64,000 nucleotides of DNA from the NCBI GenBank assembly GCA_030159075.1, contig BROG01000531.1, positions 257,001 through 321,000 of the forward strand, given 5' to 3'. The notes beneath the pieces are model-generated. The model searched no databases. It saw only the letters and a program-made list of their open reading frames with translations, and was not told the DNA's origin. This document shows positions 33,844 through 64,000 of this stretch, in pieces. Both the position numbers and the translations under genes were made by a program. The stretch is from Atrina japonica. Its lineage: Eukaryota; Mollusca; Bivalvia; Pterioida; Pinnidae. The stretch's first letter is position 1. Every line of letters starts with the position of its first letter.

Positions 33844-34469
33844 TCTAGCAAATCAGGACAGCTCCAATTGAGTGATGATAAAATTTTCATTAACTCATCA
33901 ACCCCTAAAAAACAATGGACTCTTCTGTAAATCAATGACTTAGACCAGTCCAAATGTGTCTTTAGAGGTAAATGGGTTAAACACCATTTACGTAACGACC
34001 GGAACTTGAAATGGTATTCCCCAATTAGTTTTAGACATCAAACTTCAGAGAATCCTCAGTTATGCTTTAGTTAGATGTGTTTGATAGTGGTTGTTGAGAC
34101 GTCTGTACCAATTGTTACTAGGATTTGTTCCTCACTTTTTTTCATTTAAAATTGACTCCGGACCCACTGCGGGTGTCCTGAACATCATGAAGATTTATAC
34201 TTTGGTATCTGTTTTTTATAGTAGGTTTTATATAAATATAAAAATGGTGACTATTAACCTATAGGTGGGGACCACCATTTATCGTATTATGAGCGATTTC
34301 AGCTCATACCTACCTACTAGATCAGTAGATGGGGAAAAGTAGAAGGTATCACATGATCATCATAAATATATTCATAGTACTGTTTTTATTCGGATGTGCA
34401 GGATGTACAAATCTTGTGAACTTCCCAAAAGCTAAGAAAAATCAATTTACAGTGGATATTCTCAGATGG

Positions 34470-34655
34470 ATTTGACAACACATTTAGATTTATTGTTTGG
34501 TCTTGTATGACACCATTTTATTATTTTGGAAATACATGTACATGTGTATATTACATTATTAAATTCGGACACAACTGATGACGGAAACGATCGTCTTGAA
34601 GATTTGTCTTGACCTCTTTTGTGAAACTATAACTTTGGTATTGTTAGTAATAATG
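34470..34655 (-). repeat. Repeat P, diverged inverted copy
   Basis: It contains 'tttagatttattgtttggtc', 'cttgtatgacacca', 'gaaacgatcgtcttgaag' and 'actataactttggtattg'. A similar, weaker copy is at 32770-32905. Confidence 0.55.
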
Positions 34656-35109
34656 AGATAAAGAAGAACCTAGCAGGTACATTGTGTTCTTATCCATGAC
34701 GCCATAGATATTTTACACTTGTTGTAGCACTACTTTTGTTTGCAGCCAAACTGTGAATATTTCGGGGAATTAGATGTTAGGATAGTTCTACTAGCTTTTT
34801 CTGTAGTAAAATTCATACAACCTGCCGGAGTGGAATCTTATGAACCCTTTAAATTTTAGGTAATAAAGCATAAAAAAGCATAAAAAGCATATTAAAATTA
34901 CACTGACTGGAGTAATCGTTCCTACTTGTCACCATACATAAGAGAGTATCCAGTGAGGAATAAAACGCTTTTACTGCGCAGCTTGTCATAACGGAAAGGT
35001 GAGTAGAATCAACGGTATGATAATCAAAACTCCGTACCGCCATCTTATGTGAATCGGAAAATACCTTTGCTGAATTCAGTTTTGGCAAAGAAGCAATTCC
35101 GGTATTAAA

Positions 35110-35560
35110 GGTGAAGTATCACGAAAATTAACATATACTTTCTTCTATGATTTGGTTGTATACATTTAAAAATGATAAGGACAAAGTATTACCACTTCAA
35201 ACCTCTCCCCGATGTGATATTTTTAAGGTAGAAAATGTGCATTTAGAATGGTAGTAACCTGATTACCTCCCCTTGTAATGACGTCACTGACTACATAGAA
35301 AAATCATAGCGATAACCCTATGAGTTTTTACCGATTTCCACACAAAATGGACTCTGACATGGTCATAGGAGATCTAGAATGCACCTTTTGACATGTGCGG
35401 CTTCACTCGAATACTATAATTAGTATATGTTTGAGCCAGCGGAAGGAACTTGGGGTTCAAATAGATAACGGAGCGATTCAGAAAGTGAATCCGATAGTGA
35501 TAGTTCGGTATATTTGGAAACATTAGTCATGATCATATCAGGTTAAGATATTTTATTAAG
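35110..35560 (+). other. Possible remnant of a P2X7-tail-like repetitive ORF
   Basis: Around 35425 one frame reads YMFEPAEGTWGS, then stops. A second frame near 35480-35530 reads DSESESDSDSSVYLETLV. Sequences with 'YMFEP' followed by an acidic-Ser run occur in repetitive mollusc genes resembling the P2X7 intracellular tail (recalled, not checked). Frames are broken within about 100 bp. It could be chance. Confidence 0.25.
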
Positions 35561-36589
35561 CATGTCAAAAAGTCCAAAAGTTTGTAAAATAACATGGAAC
35601 CTAAATTGACTAGAGGCAAATTTAAATACCTGTTTATGTAACATTCCAGTTAAGGATATGAGCACCTCTTACGTCGTAACGTGTATAGACAAGGATACAC
35701 TTATTAACCCGGGTGCGAATCGACACCGCGTGATTTCAGCACTTCGAAAATGTTCAATTCGGCACTTAGTGTGGTTAGATCGGCACTTGGAAAAAATTAT
35801 TTCGACACTTGATATTATTTATTTCGGCACTTTTTAATATTTATTTCACAATTTTGAAATATTCATATCGGCATCAGCGAACATTTATTTCAAATGGCTT
35901 TTCCAAAGTAATTTGTGTGTTTATTGAAATAAGCGATCTTAATTAATCAAGTCCCAAATCTAGGTACCGATTTGGCGAAATGTTTAAGTCCGATTTCCCA
36001 AGGTGCTGATCTAAATATAGAATTCACTGACACCCCCCCCCATCCTAATCATGAGGGATTTTTTTTACACAGGGTGTATAGGCAATTAGGCATATATGAT
36101 AATAGACTAAGAACATTTACAAGGGGGATATAATGATTAAAATTTATGCCAATGTGGTTTTGTCATTCTGTGTCCGGTTATTTTTGTGATTTGATTCTGA
36201 AACATGATTCAATGGCATGTACTTGAAATTTATTAACCTATATAACCCTACGTGCAGAAAACATTTTAAAATTTATGAACTCAAGTTTTAATGTGACGGA
36301 TTTCAGTTTTCAATATATTTGTAATAAAAAGATGAATTCTAAGCAGATTTGAATTTTTAGGATTAATTTGCATATTACGACTTTTGCAAAGATGTGTTTG
36401 ATGGAGTATCAGGCGAAAACTTTAGAATACAACTTTGTCTCCGTATAAAATTAAGTAGATCTAGACCCAGTGTCCCTCCGAAAAAAATAGATAAAAATGC
36501 GAAAAGACGTTACTATCACAATAGGGGAAATATAATTAAATAAAACCCAGAAGTATACCGTTGATTCTTGTTATCATAGTAGATATTAT

Positions 36590-36880
36590 AGACATAATAC
36601 CAAAGTTATAGTGCTCAAGACGATACCGTTTCTGTCAATTAGACGTCATCAGTTGAGCTCCAATTTGAAAAGTATGTGTTTTTTTAAAGATAAAGTGGTG
36701 TCATACAGGGCCAAATAATATATCTAAAAGTATAGCCTAAATCCGTCTAAGAGTAACCACTGTAAAAAAAAAATGACTATCTTAGCTTTAGAAAATTTTC
36801 GAATTTAAATGGTGTCAACAGTGCCAAATATTCCTTTAGTATAAGATGAACAACTGGTACCGAAATACCAGGTACTAGGT
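36590..36880 (+). repeat. 290-bp dispersed repeat P, copy 2
   Basis: Nearly identical to copy 1 by eye, including 'ctcaagacgataccgtttct', 'catacagggccaaataatat' and 'ctggtaccgaaataccag'. A third partial start follows at 36943-37012. Confidence 0.7.
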
Positions 36881-37251
36881 TTATGTATACCCTCGGGGAC
36901 TCAAACGGTCCACCAGCAGTGGCAACGACCTAGTGGTTATAAATATTATAGACATAATACCAAAAGTTATAGTGCTCAAGACGATACCGTTTCTGTCAAT
37001 TAGACGTCATCTCCGATGTTCTGTTAAATCTATAGGCTTACATTAGGCCTTCAGTTTTGATGTTAGTGCTAAAATGTCTGGCACATAGGCCTAATTGTAA
37101 TTGGCATTATGGTATAATTTTATAGATTAAACCTATCACGTCTAATGATATCTATCTATTCATGTACCTTCGTCTCTGTCCAAAAATTAACACGATGCCA
37201 TTTATATATTGCGTTAAACAAATTATGACAGCATAGAAAACCATGTTTTGT

Positions 37252-37257
<6 letters not shown>

Positions 37258-37341
<84 letters not shown>

Positions 37342-37350
37342 TATATATAT
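37258..37350. repeat. (TA)n microsatellite
   Basis: About 90 bp of TA with one 'taat' interruption, in the intergenic region between the B-box and surface-protein genes. Confidence 0.95.
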
Positions 37351-38253
37351 ACACGGCGAGTGACTGTGTCATATAGTCAGTGAGGTCATCAAAGAAGGGA
37401 CGTAAGTCATACTGATTTTGATCGACTTCGACTTTTCTCAATTTTAAGATGCCTTAAAGCTCACTTTACACATTATTTGCATTGCATTCATTTCCTTTGA
37501 ATACTCTGTTCAATACATGTATTTCTATCTAGTAAGCTTTATTTGTAATGTTTGAAAACTTTTGTGAAACTTCACCTTTAACTTTAACGATGTTTATTAT
37601 TCTGTTGCCAAATAGATAGTAAATTTCTAAATTCACAATCCATTCGAACTTGTTATCGGAATTGAAGTTTTGACCAATCAGGATGCTTGCTACAGCAAGA
37701 AAATATTGAGTCAATTCGGCAATTCCTTTTGATGTGATTGGCACAAATTAATCAAATTAACAAAAGGGTAAATATGAAAGTCAAGTAGCTATATGTCTGC
37801 CATTGCTTTTGTAACAATGAAAACATAATCTGAAGTAAAAACCAGAGTGAATACAATTACAAATCGTAACAAATAATATAATCCAAAAGACACATCAAAG
37901 TGTTAAACTGATGGGATGAAAATGTACTTCTAGGAGGACTGAATAAAGAAAGACTTTCACAATTTATTAAAGGAATAACTTATTTCCTTACTTGATTTAC
38001 GGGAATTAAGAAGAAAAAATTATATTAATTAACTACAATGATCTTAGTGGCCTGATATAATGTAAAATTTCCTTATTACAAGACAAAAAATATCTGAAGT
38101 CAAGTATAAATTATTGTACAATATATTATGTAATAATTTTTTTCTTGTGAAAATTAATGTCAGAGAGAACGAAATGTGTATTAACTTTACTGAATGTGTT
38201 TAAAACTCAAAACATTAAATTTGCGATCGTAAAATTGTCAAAAATACTGTATG

Positions 38254-38455
38254 TGTATCTAAATTAGCGTACTCATATTTTAGCGCTCTAAGGGGTTTAT
38301 TACTTTATTAGCGCAATCTTTAATTCGCGCAAGTAATTTCATTAAATTTGTCGTGTATACAGAATGACAGGATGGACAAAATTTTAGCGCTGCCCTTGAA
38401 CTAGCGCAATGACTTGCGCGTGAAAGGCGCAAATGTTAGAATACCGTTAAAAGAA
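38254..38455 (+). mobile_element. TTAGCGC-rich dispersed repeat, copy 1
   Basis: About 200 bp with spaced TTAGCGC motifs, beginning near 'tctaaattagcgtactc' and ending 'tagaataccgttaa'. An inverted homologue lies at 52140-52350. CpG-rich GCGC spots stand out against AT-rich surroundings. Confidence 0.6.
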
Positions 38456-39028
38456 ATACACATTGGAATATATTGAATATTATTCTGAATTTTGATAATA
38501 AATGGAAACACATCCCTTGGAAAAAAATAATGACACGTTATTTTTAAATAAAATTATTTCACTGATTGCATGTCTTTAATTCCAACTTTGGAAACAAAAC
38601 CAATAGATTAATATATTTGTTATAATGTTTATTATAATGATAACATTTATGATAAAAATGTAAACTTTACAAATTGGAAAGATGTAAATAATTTTCTTAT
38701 ACAACGTATTTTCTTCTATTTCATTATAGATCATATCATGTGACCATCTTATCCTGACCCGAGGTAAGCTGAATTGTAACATGAGTTTAAATTTAATAAA
38801 CAATTAAAAAATGTACTATATTTAGAATATTTAAATTGAAGCTTTGTTGACTTAAGGAAGAATAAACTATTACCAAAAAGTGGGAACTTGATACATATAA
38901 CCGATAGTTTTCAATTCCATGAACTGTAAAACTTCTGTAACAAAACTAACAAATGGCTAGTCAGCAAGAATTTTAGCCTCCCAGAAAACTACGATGGTTA
39001 GTTGTTAGCCAATCTGCTTACATCAGAC

Positions 39029-39280
39029 TAACGGGGACCTCTATGGCCGAGTGATTTGGGCATTGTGCTTTAAACAATGATGTATCACGCTTCTTATTAG
39101 TGTTCGAGCTCCAACCTAAGCTGACTTTTGGAGAAAGTTATCAAGTTTACTTGCGGAAGGCCGGTGGTATTTTCCCGGATACATTGGAACCGGATTCTTT
39201 CCTCCACCAATAAAAACTGACCTCCACCATATAACTGAAAAATTGTTGAGCGTGGCGTTAAACACCAACAAAACAAAAAA
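39029..39280 (+). mobile_element. SINE family B copy
   Basis: It starts 'acggggacctctatggccga', has a degraded B-box ('gtgttcgagctcc'), 'tttacttgcggaaggccgg', 'cctccaccatataactga' and the 3' end 'gagcgtggcgttaaacacc'. Its tail faces the inverted family-A SINE at 39305. Confidence 0.75.
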
Positions 39281-39304
39281 TAAAAAATGAATAAGGTTGA
39301 TGGG

Positions 39305-39533
39305 TAAATGTTTGTTTGTTTGTTGTTTTTTGTTGTTTAACGTCCCACTCAAGGATATTTCAATCATATGGAGACGTCACCAAATGCCGGTGGAGGGCTT
39401 CGGCCTATGCTCGGCACTTACGACCATTGAGCAGTGAGTGTTCTTTAATGTGCCGACACCTACCGTGACACGGAACCTCGAATATCACACTCTCATCCGA
39501 AGGACAGTGATGGTAAATGAAACCAGGCATCAG
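39305..39533 (-). mobile_element. SINE family A copy, inverted
   Basis: It begins with the A-rich tail reversed (tgtttgtttgttgtttt), then gtttaacgtcccactcaag, ggagacgtcaccaaatgccg and atccgaaggacag. It adjoins a family-B SINE tail-to-tail. Confidence 0.75.
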
Positions 39534-40243
39534 GATAATGAAGTCATGTCAGACTTTAGTTAAATGTGTACGACAATTCTGTGTTAAAAATTCCTGGCTA
39601 CTCTAATAGGACACGTTCTATATTGTATAGCGCCATTAACTTCGAAATTGGAGTTGACACATTTGGTAAATCGGCATTTCATTGATGGTTTCTGACCTTA
39701 CAAAATTGTTTCTTTATCTTATCGCCGTTTCCTACTCCACCAAACGATGCAAAATCAACGGACGCCGTATAATTGAAAAACATTGACATAAAGCGCAGTA
39801 AAAATAAACAGACATAATAAATAAAGAGCATTTCTACCTACGAGTATTTTGTATTGCACTCAAAACATTAAATAAAATACCTCGTAATACTGCCACAATT
39901 TGTTCAGTCCAAATTTGGCATTATAAAGGGATTTCGCGAGAGTTTGGGTGAATCCTTCAATGAATTTAACGGGAATTTAATGGGTATTGCTCCGACCATC
40001 TAAGCCAGAGCGAGCTGTAAGTTAGCGTGGAGTACAAATTAATCAAAAGTTATAGAAAGTATGTAATACAGTTTGGAAATACAAGGGCAAATGTTCCAAG
40101 TTAGAAAACAATAGAAGTAGTAAACATTTGAATATCATGTGTATTAAACATAATTGTCTGCAAACACGTGATGTTTTACGACATTTTGTGGATAACGAAT
40201 AATGCCTATAAACCTTTGGACACGTGTGTGTTAATCATACCAT

Positions 40244-59475
<19,232 letters not shown>

Positions 59476-59599
59476 TCTGGTAAGGAAAATAAAAACATAT
59501 AATTATCCATTTATCATAAATTTATGAAACTTTCGTTTGTTTATTGCTCTTTTATCTGTTTATTTATTTTTAGTGTGTGTGCGTGTGTTTTACGATAAA

Positions 59600-59775
59600 C
59601 ACAACATTTTTCTTCAATTCTATGGTGCACGCGGCCAGTTTTAATAATGGAGAGAACCCGATGTATCCAGGAAGAGATCACCGGCCTTTCGCAAGTAAAC
59701 TGGTAAATTTTCTCACAAAATAATCTTTGGTTCCAATGGGGATCGAACCTGCGCTTACTACAGTTGAAACTTCAG
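59600..59775 (-). mobile_element. SINE family B copy, partial
   Basis: It contains 'gcggccagttttaataatgg', 'tttcgcaagtaaactgg' and the reversed B-box 'gggatcgaacctgcgc'. It lies next to the family-A SINE at 59808. Confidence 0.65.
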
Positions 59776-59807
59776 GGTTTAATCGTAATCTTCCTTATTG
59801 AAGACCA

Positions 59808-60066
59808 ATGGATTTATTGTTGTTTAACGTCCCGCTCAAGAATCTTTCACTCATATGGAGACGTCACCAAATGCCGCTGAAGGGCTTCAAATTTTGGTCT
59901 ATGCTGGGCACTTGCGGCCATTGAGCAGTGAGGGTTCTTTAACGTGCCGGCACCTACTGTGACACGGGACCTTGGTTTTTACTGTTTCATCCTGCTGCCA
60001 ACTGGACTCGAACTCACGACCTCACAATCAAGAGTCAAGTGCGCTACCGACTTAGAAAGGTCAGCT
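59808..60066 (-). mobile_element. SINE family A copy, inverted
   Basis: It contains ttgttgtttaacgtcccgct, agacgtcaccaaatgccg, gactcgaactcacgacctc (B-box reversed) and gcgctaccgacttagaaagg. It lies just upstream of the surface-protein gene's first coding exon. Confidence 0.78.
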
Positions 60067-60247
60067 CCTCTGTAGTTTAATAATTTCATTTATAGATTCA
60101 TATACAAAATATTATGTTGCATTATGTATATCATTATTTAATATAATGCATTGTTTTTCAATTCAAACATCAAATCACGGATTATGTCCATTGTGGTTGA
60201 TATGGACAGCCATTGAAAGTAAAGGGGTTCAAAAAAGTTTCACAAGT

Positions 60248-61005
60248 TTAATAGCGTGTATGACCACCATTTGCATGGATGCATTCTTCACACCTATGGT
60301 GCATTGAACTAATCAGATTATGCAGAAATGCCTGGGGAATGTTCTGCCATATGCAAAATAAAGAACGACGCAAAACGTCCAAAGTATCAGGGGGGTTCGG
60401 CTCTTGACGCAGACGTCATTCCATTGCTACCCAAACATGTTCTATAGGCGATAAATCCAGTGATATTGCAGGCCTGGGTAGCACATTAACATTTTGCTGC
60501 TATATTTAGTCACTAACAATGCATGCGGTCGTGAGTATTCCTGCTGCAGAAAGACATAATGCTGGTTGTTGTGAATGAATGGAATTACGTACTGACGTAC
60601 AATCTCGTCACGCTAGCATACGCTGGTTAAATTGCCTTCCACTATCACCAAAGGGGTCCTTCCATGTGATGTAATTCAACCGCAGACCATAATGCTCCCT
60701 CCACCAATTTGGTGGCGCTGAATGATGCAGGTGTCAATGTAACATTCCCTGGCATGCAGTAAGCCCAAACATGACCGTCACTACTGTCGAGATGAAATCT
60801 GGACTCGTCTGTAAACAGAACTTCCGCCCAATCTCTGTTATTGAAACGACGATGCCTCCTACACCACGCTAACCTCGCAACACAATGACGCCAGAACAGG
60901 GTGGATAGCAGGACATCGTGGATGGATGATGGCCACTTGCAATCTGTTCCTTTCGGTAAGAGGTTTTATCCGTCGATGCCTAGAGATGCTTCTAGCACTC
61001 AAAGA
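60248..61005 (-). pseudogene. Tc1-type transposase remnant
   Basis: Reading the minus strand in shifting frames gives ARSISRHRRIKPLTERNR, then FTDESRFHLDSSDGHVWAY, a GGS/GALW-like block, QQEYSRPHA, SPIEHVW and the end ANGGHTRY with a TAA at 60248. These are hallmark segments of Tc1/mariner transposases of the Tc1 branch (DDE triad). Several frameshifts and stops break it. The second catalytic position is Glu (QQE) instead of the usual Asp (QQD). Dead copy; no flanking TIRs were located. Confidence 0.85.
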
Positions 61006-61063
61006 AGCTGATTGGAATCAATTAAGCGAATGTGACATCCGTATATACATATCTTGCTGACGA

Positions 61064-61468
61064 GGGCCCAAAGTCATCAACTTTACTCAATACTCAAGCT
61101 CAACTTTTATTTCATTATTTTGACTATAAAATTGTTTATAAAACTTTTGGATTTTAGTGATTAGGAAACATGTTATGATTTTTAATCATTTACATATAAT
61201 TTTTTGCGTCACACTTATGATTTCCCTGTAAAAAACGAATAAATACGTTGAGTACGGTACTCAAGATTTGAGTACGTACTCAAACAAGTTTTAATATTTC
61301 TGAGGTTTTCTTCAAATGAGCAATATTTTTTATCGTTATTTACAATTGTATGCCATCAATATACCAACATGTCCAGTTACAGAATGAAGTTTGCATGTTT
61401 TTACCTTAAAATCGTGAAAAGTTGGTTGAGCTTGAGTACTGAGTAAATTTGGTGACTTCGGGGCCTGA
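61064..61468. mobile_element. 0.4-kb MITE with 'TACTCAATACTCAAGCTCAA' arms, copy 1
   Basis: The left arm (ACTTTACTCAATACTCAAGC) and the right arm (GCTTGAGTACTGAGTAAATT...ACTTCGGGGCC) are inverted over about 40 bp. The inner block GAGTACGGTACTC...GAGTACGTACTCAAAC is itself palindromic. Copy 2 is at 61807-62212. Confidence 0.7.
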
Positions 61469-61484
61469 AGTCACAAGCGGGTGT

Positions 61485-61727
61485 CATGATCGTGGGTGGT
61501 CCAGAATGGCGGCAGGTCAATCTTTCCTGTCCTTCGGATGAGACAGTAAAAAACCGAGGTCCCGCGTCACAGTAGGTGTCGGCACGTTAAAGAACCCTCA
61601 CTGTTCAATGGCCGTAAGTTCCGAGCATAGGCCAAAATTTGAAGCCCTTCACCGGCATTTGGTGACGTCTCCATATGAGTGAAAGATTCTTGAGTGAGAC
61701 GTTAAACAACAACAAAAAACAAACAAG
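61485..61727 (+). mobile_element. SINE family A copy
   Basis: It contains 'ttcggatgagacagtaaaa', 'gtgtcggcacgttaaagaac', 'catttggtgacgtctccat' and a tail 'gttaaacaacaacaaaaaac'. The tRNA-like head is mostly missing. It separates the two 0.4-kb MITE copies. Confidence 0.75.
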
Positions 61728-61806
61728 CAATCCGTCATAATATTTTCAGTTAAATGGACAAAAATCAACAGCTACAGAAGTGCCTCAAATTTTCACTCTA
61801 TGGATC

Positions 61807-62212
61807 TGGTCCCGAAGTCACCAAATTTACTCAATACTCAAGCTCAACTTTTATTTTTATTATTTTAACTACAGAATCGCTCATAAAACTTCGAATTTGA
61901 GTGAATAGTGAACATGTTATAATTTTTACATCAGTCACGTATAACTTTTTGTGTCACACTTAAGATATTTTTGTAAAAAATGAATAAATTCGTTGAGTAT
62001 GGTACTCAAAATTTGAGTACGTACTCAAACAATTTTTTGATATTTCTGAAGTTTTCCTCAAATGAGCAATAACTTCAACCAATATTTACAATTGTATGCC
62101 ATCAATATACAAACATGCCCAGTTACAGAATAAATTTTGCCTGTTTTTTCCCCAAAATCAAGAAAAGTTAGTTGAGCTTGAGTACTGAGTAAATTTGGTG
62201 TCTTCGGGCCCA
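61807..62212. mobile_element. 0.4-kb MITE, copy 2 in the same orientation
   Basis: It starts CCCGAAGTCACCAAATTTAC and ends TAAATTTGGTGTCTTCGGG, with clearly paired terminal arms. It shares the full internal sequence of copy 1 by eye. A SINE sits between the two copies. Confidence 0.7.
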
Positions 62213-62214
62213 GT

Positions 62215-62664
62215 ATCTATAGTGAGAGATCAAAACGAGCCACGTCAAATTACAAACATACAAAATGATTTTAAAAAAAGAATCTTTATAATAAAACAAT
62301 TATGACTAAAATACAATATAGAAATTCAGCTTAGTTACTACACAGTGCATTGCTGGGTTTAATTTTACCTGAATATCGGTAATATTATCCCTTAATGAGA
62401 CGCCGCTGATCCACCCTCCTGCATGCGGAAAGTCCAAAGGCTGATGTGAACGTACCTGCACTCGGATTTTTACGTATTACTTGTTAGGTAAAATCTAGAT
62501 ATCAACAGTCACTGAACCTCGTTTATGTACTAAAACTTCCAACAAATAGAACGAGATCGGATCATCTGTTTACTTTATTGATAACGCGGAAAATAGATAA
62601 CTTATATCAAAATTCAAATGTGTGGCATACTAACAAAGGGCATCAAGTAACATACGGATACATA

Positions 62665-62696
<32 letters not shown>

Positions 62697-64000
62697 GAGT
62701 TTCCGATAGCATATAAAGAATCCAATTTTAAGAGGTAGAATCGCATGCGTTTTGATAACATATGCATTTTTGGCTATACTGTTATACTGGTCGGGGGCCA
62801 GATGATGATGCATGATTTCGGCTGTATAGAACACAATTTTGTGCGATTTATTATCATTCATAAGCTATTGTACAAAAAAATATCGTCGTTGTACATAGGC
62901 TACTAAAGACGAAATCACACCATAACCGGCTTCTACTCCAAACCGGCTACTGATCTCCCAGCAGTAGAATATATAATCTTTATCTCGTTTACTATAATTG
63001 ACCAACAATGACTTTCAAGAATACCTCTTGTTGGCTCTGATTTTGGTGTGTGTTTGTGTGTGTGGTGGTGGGAGGGGGGAGTCTTACTGTGCAGGGAAAC
63101 AAAAGTACCCGGAGAAAATTTCATGTTGTAAATTTTAAATATATCAAGTGTGATTGTAAATAAAACTTTTTGTCATGTTGTAAATTTTGTATTTATAACA
63201 ACCTGGTAAATTCAAAATATACAACATGACAAAACTCACGTGATCGAGCTAGCGTCCATCGTGTCATTCCAATCCGAGGATCGAGTCATGGTCGCATTGG
63301 TGAAGGGAGAGTAATGTCGTTATTGTACAGAACAAGGCCTATGGAAGTTTATACACAATTATGTACGTTTCTTTTCCCTCGTCGTTTACTGAATATTTTT
63401 CACTATGTTTACAAGTAGGCTTATTGGTGAATTTCATTTACATAGTCATTATTGACTTGTATCTTAAAGGAATAGTTAGGCCTATCTCAGTTTTGAAACA
63501 TTTTCACAAAACCTATTTCGCAAAAAAAAATGAATAAGTAAATAAATGATAAGATAAACAGCTTTGTACAGGATGTGGTAAATTTTCTTACAAGAGAATA
63601 TTTCATAGATAAAATATACCGGTTTACCATGTTCTCACTTTTTTATTTACCAGTGGTTTGACAAACAAGAGGCCCAATGGGCTTTAACGGTTACATGAGA
63701 ACAAATTCGAATCAAGTTTGGTTAAAATCAGTCCACTGGTTCTTGTGAAGAAGACGAAAATGTCTAAAATTTGATAAAAACCTAATTCTTTCTGTTTACT
63801 GAGGTGTCTGAGACTTTGACCTTTGATCCCATGACCTTGAAATTTGTCGATATAATCCTTAGATAATTCCTAACAACTTTCTCATATATATTTGTATGCA
63901 AAAAATTAATCAGTTTTGAAGTATTAAAGCCATTTGTATACAACTGTATCCTATGATATTCAAGCGACCACTAGTGGGCCGTTTATCGACATATTTACTT
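62215..64000. other. Right edge, upstream of the surface-protein gene
   Basis: The minus strand has a good splice donor context, GTGCAG|GTACGTTC, at about 62456, and another, ATATTCAG|GTAAAA, at about 62378; either could end a non-coding first exon of the surface-protein gene. At 63160-63235 'gtcatgttgtaaattttg' pairs with an inverted 'aatatacaacatgac'. From 63667 a repeat-like 'aacaagaggcccaatgggc' begins and runs off the window. Confidence 0.35.

Larger units (their letters stand above)
32325..39028. other. Intergenic region between B-box gene and surface-protein gene
   Basis: Apart from repeat P copies, a SINE at 33268, a short palindromic repeat at 33889-33980, (TA)n at 37258 and the TTAGCGC repeat at 38254, I see no gene. 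35700-35880 shows a loosely repeated 'tcggcactt' motif. Confidence 0.5.

Overview
The window reads as AT-rich animal nuclear DNA, most likely from a marine bivalve mollusc. Three things point there: split genes with GT-AG introns, a single-exon B-box/coiled-coil gene of the type expanded in bivalves, and many dispersed tRNA-derived SINEs, short inverted-repeat elements and satellites whose style I associate with mollusc genomes. The species cannot be fixed from the sequence alone.

Three protein-coding genes can be built. (1) Minus strand, 19825 down to 3622: a nine-coding-exon gene for a 951-residue nuclear protein. Its long disordered N-terminal half carries four SUMO-type PsiKxE sites, nine C2H2 zinc fingers follow, and the tail is acidic and serine-rich. 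Every intron phase closes. (2) Plus strand, 30798-32324: an intronless 508-residue B-box 2 / coiled-coil / predicted beta-propeller protein, TRIM-like but without a RING. (3) Minus strand, 59475 down to 40244: a fourteen-coding-exon gene for a 623-residue secretory-pathway protein. It has a signal peptide, N-glycosylation sites, a large ectodomain of no family I can name with certainty, a Thr-rich stalk and a C-terminal hydrophobic anchor ending almost at the stop codon. All fourteen exons join in phase.

Layout. 1-3621 is the 3' side of the zinc-finger gene and holds tandem repeats. 3622-19825 is that gene, with introns carrying minisatellites (24-bp and 18-bp units), a 1.1-kb TA-flanked element and several MITEs. 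19826-30797 is intergenic, with a diverged duplicated repeat interrupted by a 1.6-kb TIR element, a SINE with a 13-bp target duplication and a large mollusc-type repeat. 30798-32324 is the B-box gene. 32325-40243 is intergenic, with copies of a roughly 290-bp repeat and two tail-to-tail SINEs. 40244-59475 is the surface-protein gene, whose introns hold a 49-bp and a 78-bp satellite, long dinucleotide tracts, MITEs and a reverse-transcriptase fossil. 59476-64000 is upstream, with SINEs, a Tc1-type transposase pseudogene and two copies of a 0.4-kb MITE.

Nothing in the sequence shows that the three genes act in one pathway. The most notable unexplained object is the 623-residue anchored ectodomain protein. 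The rest of the interest lies in transposon nesting and in satellites sitting close to splice sites.
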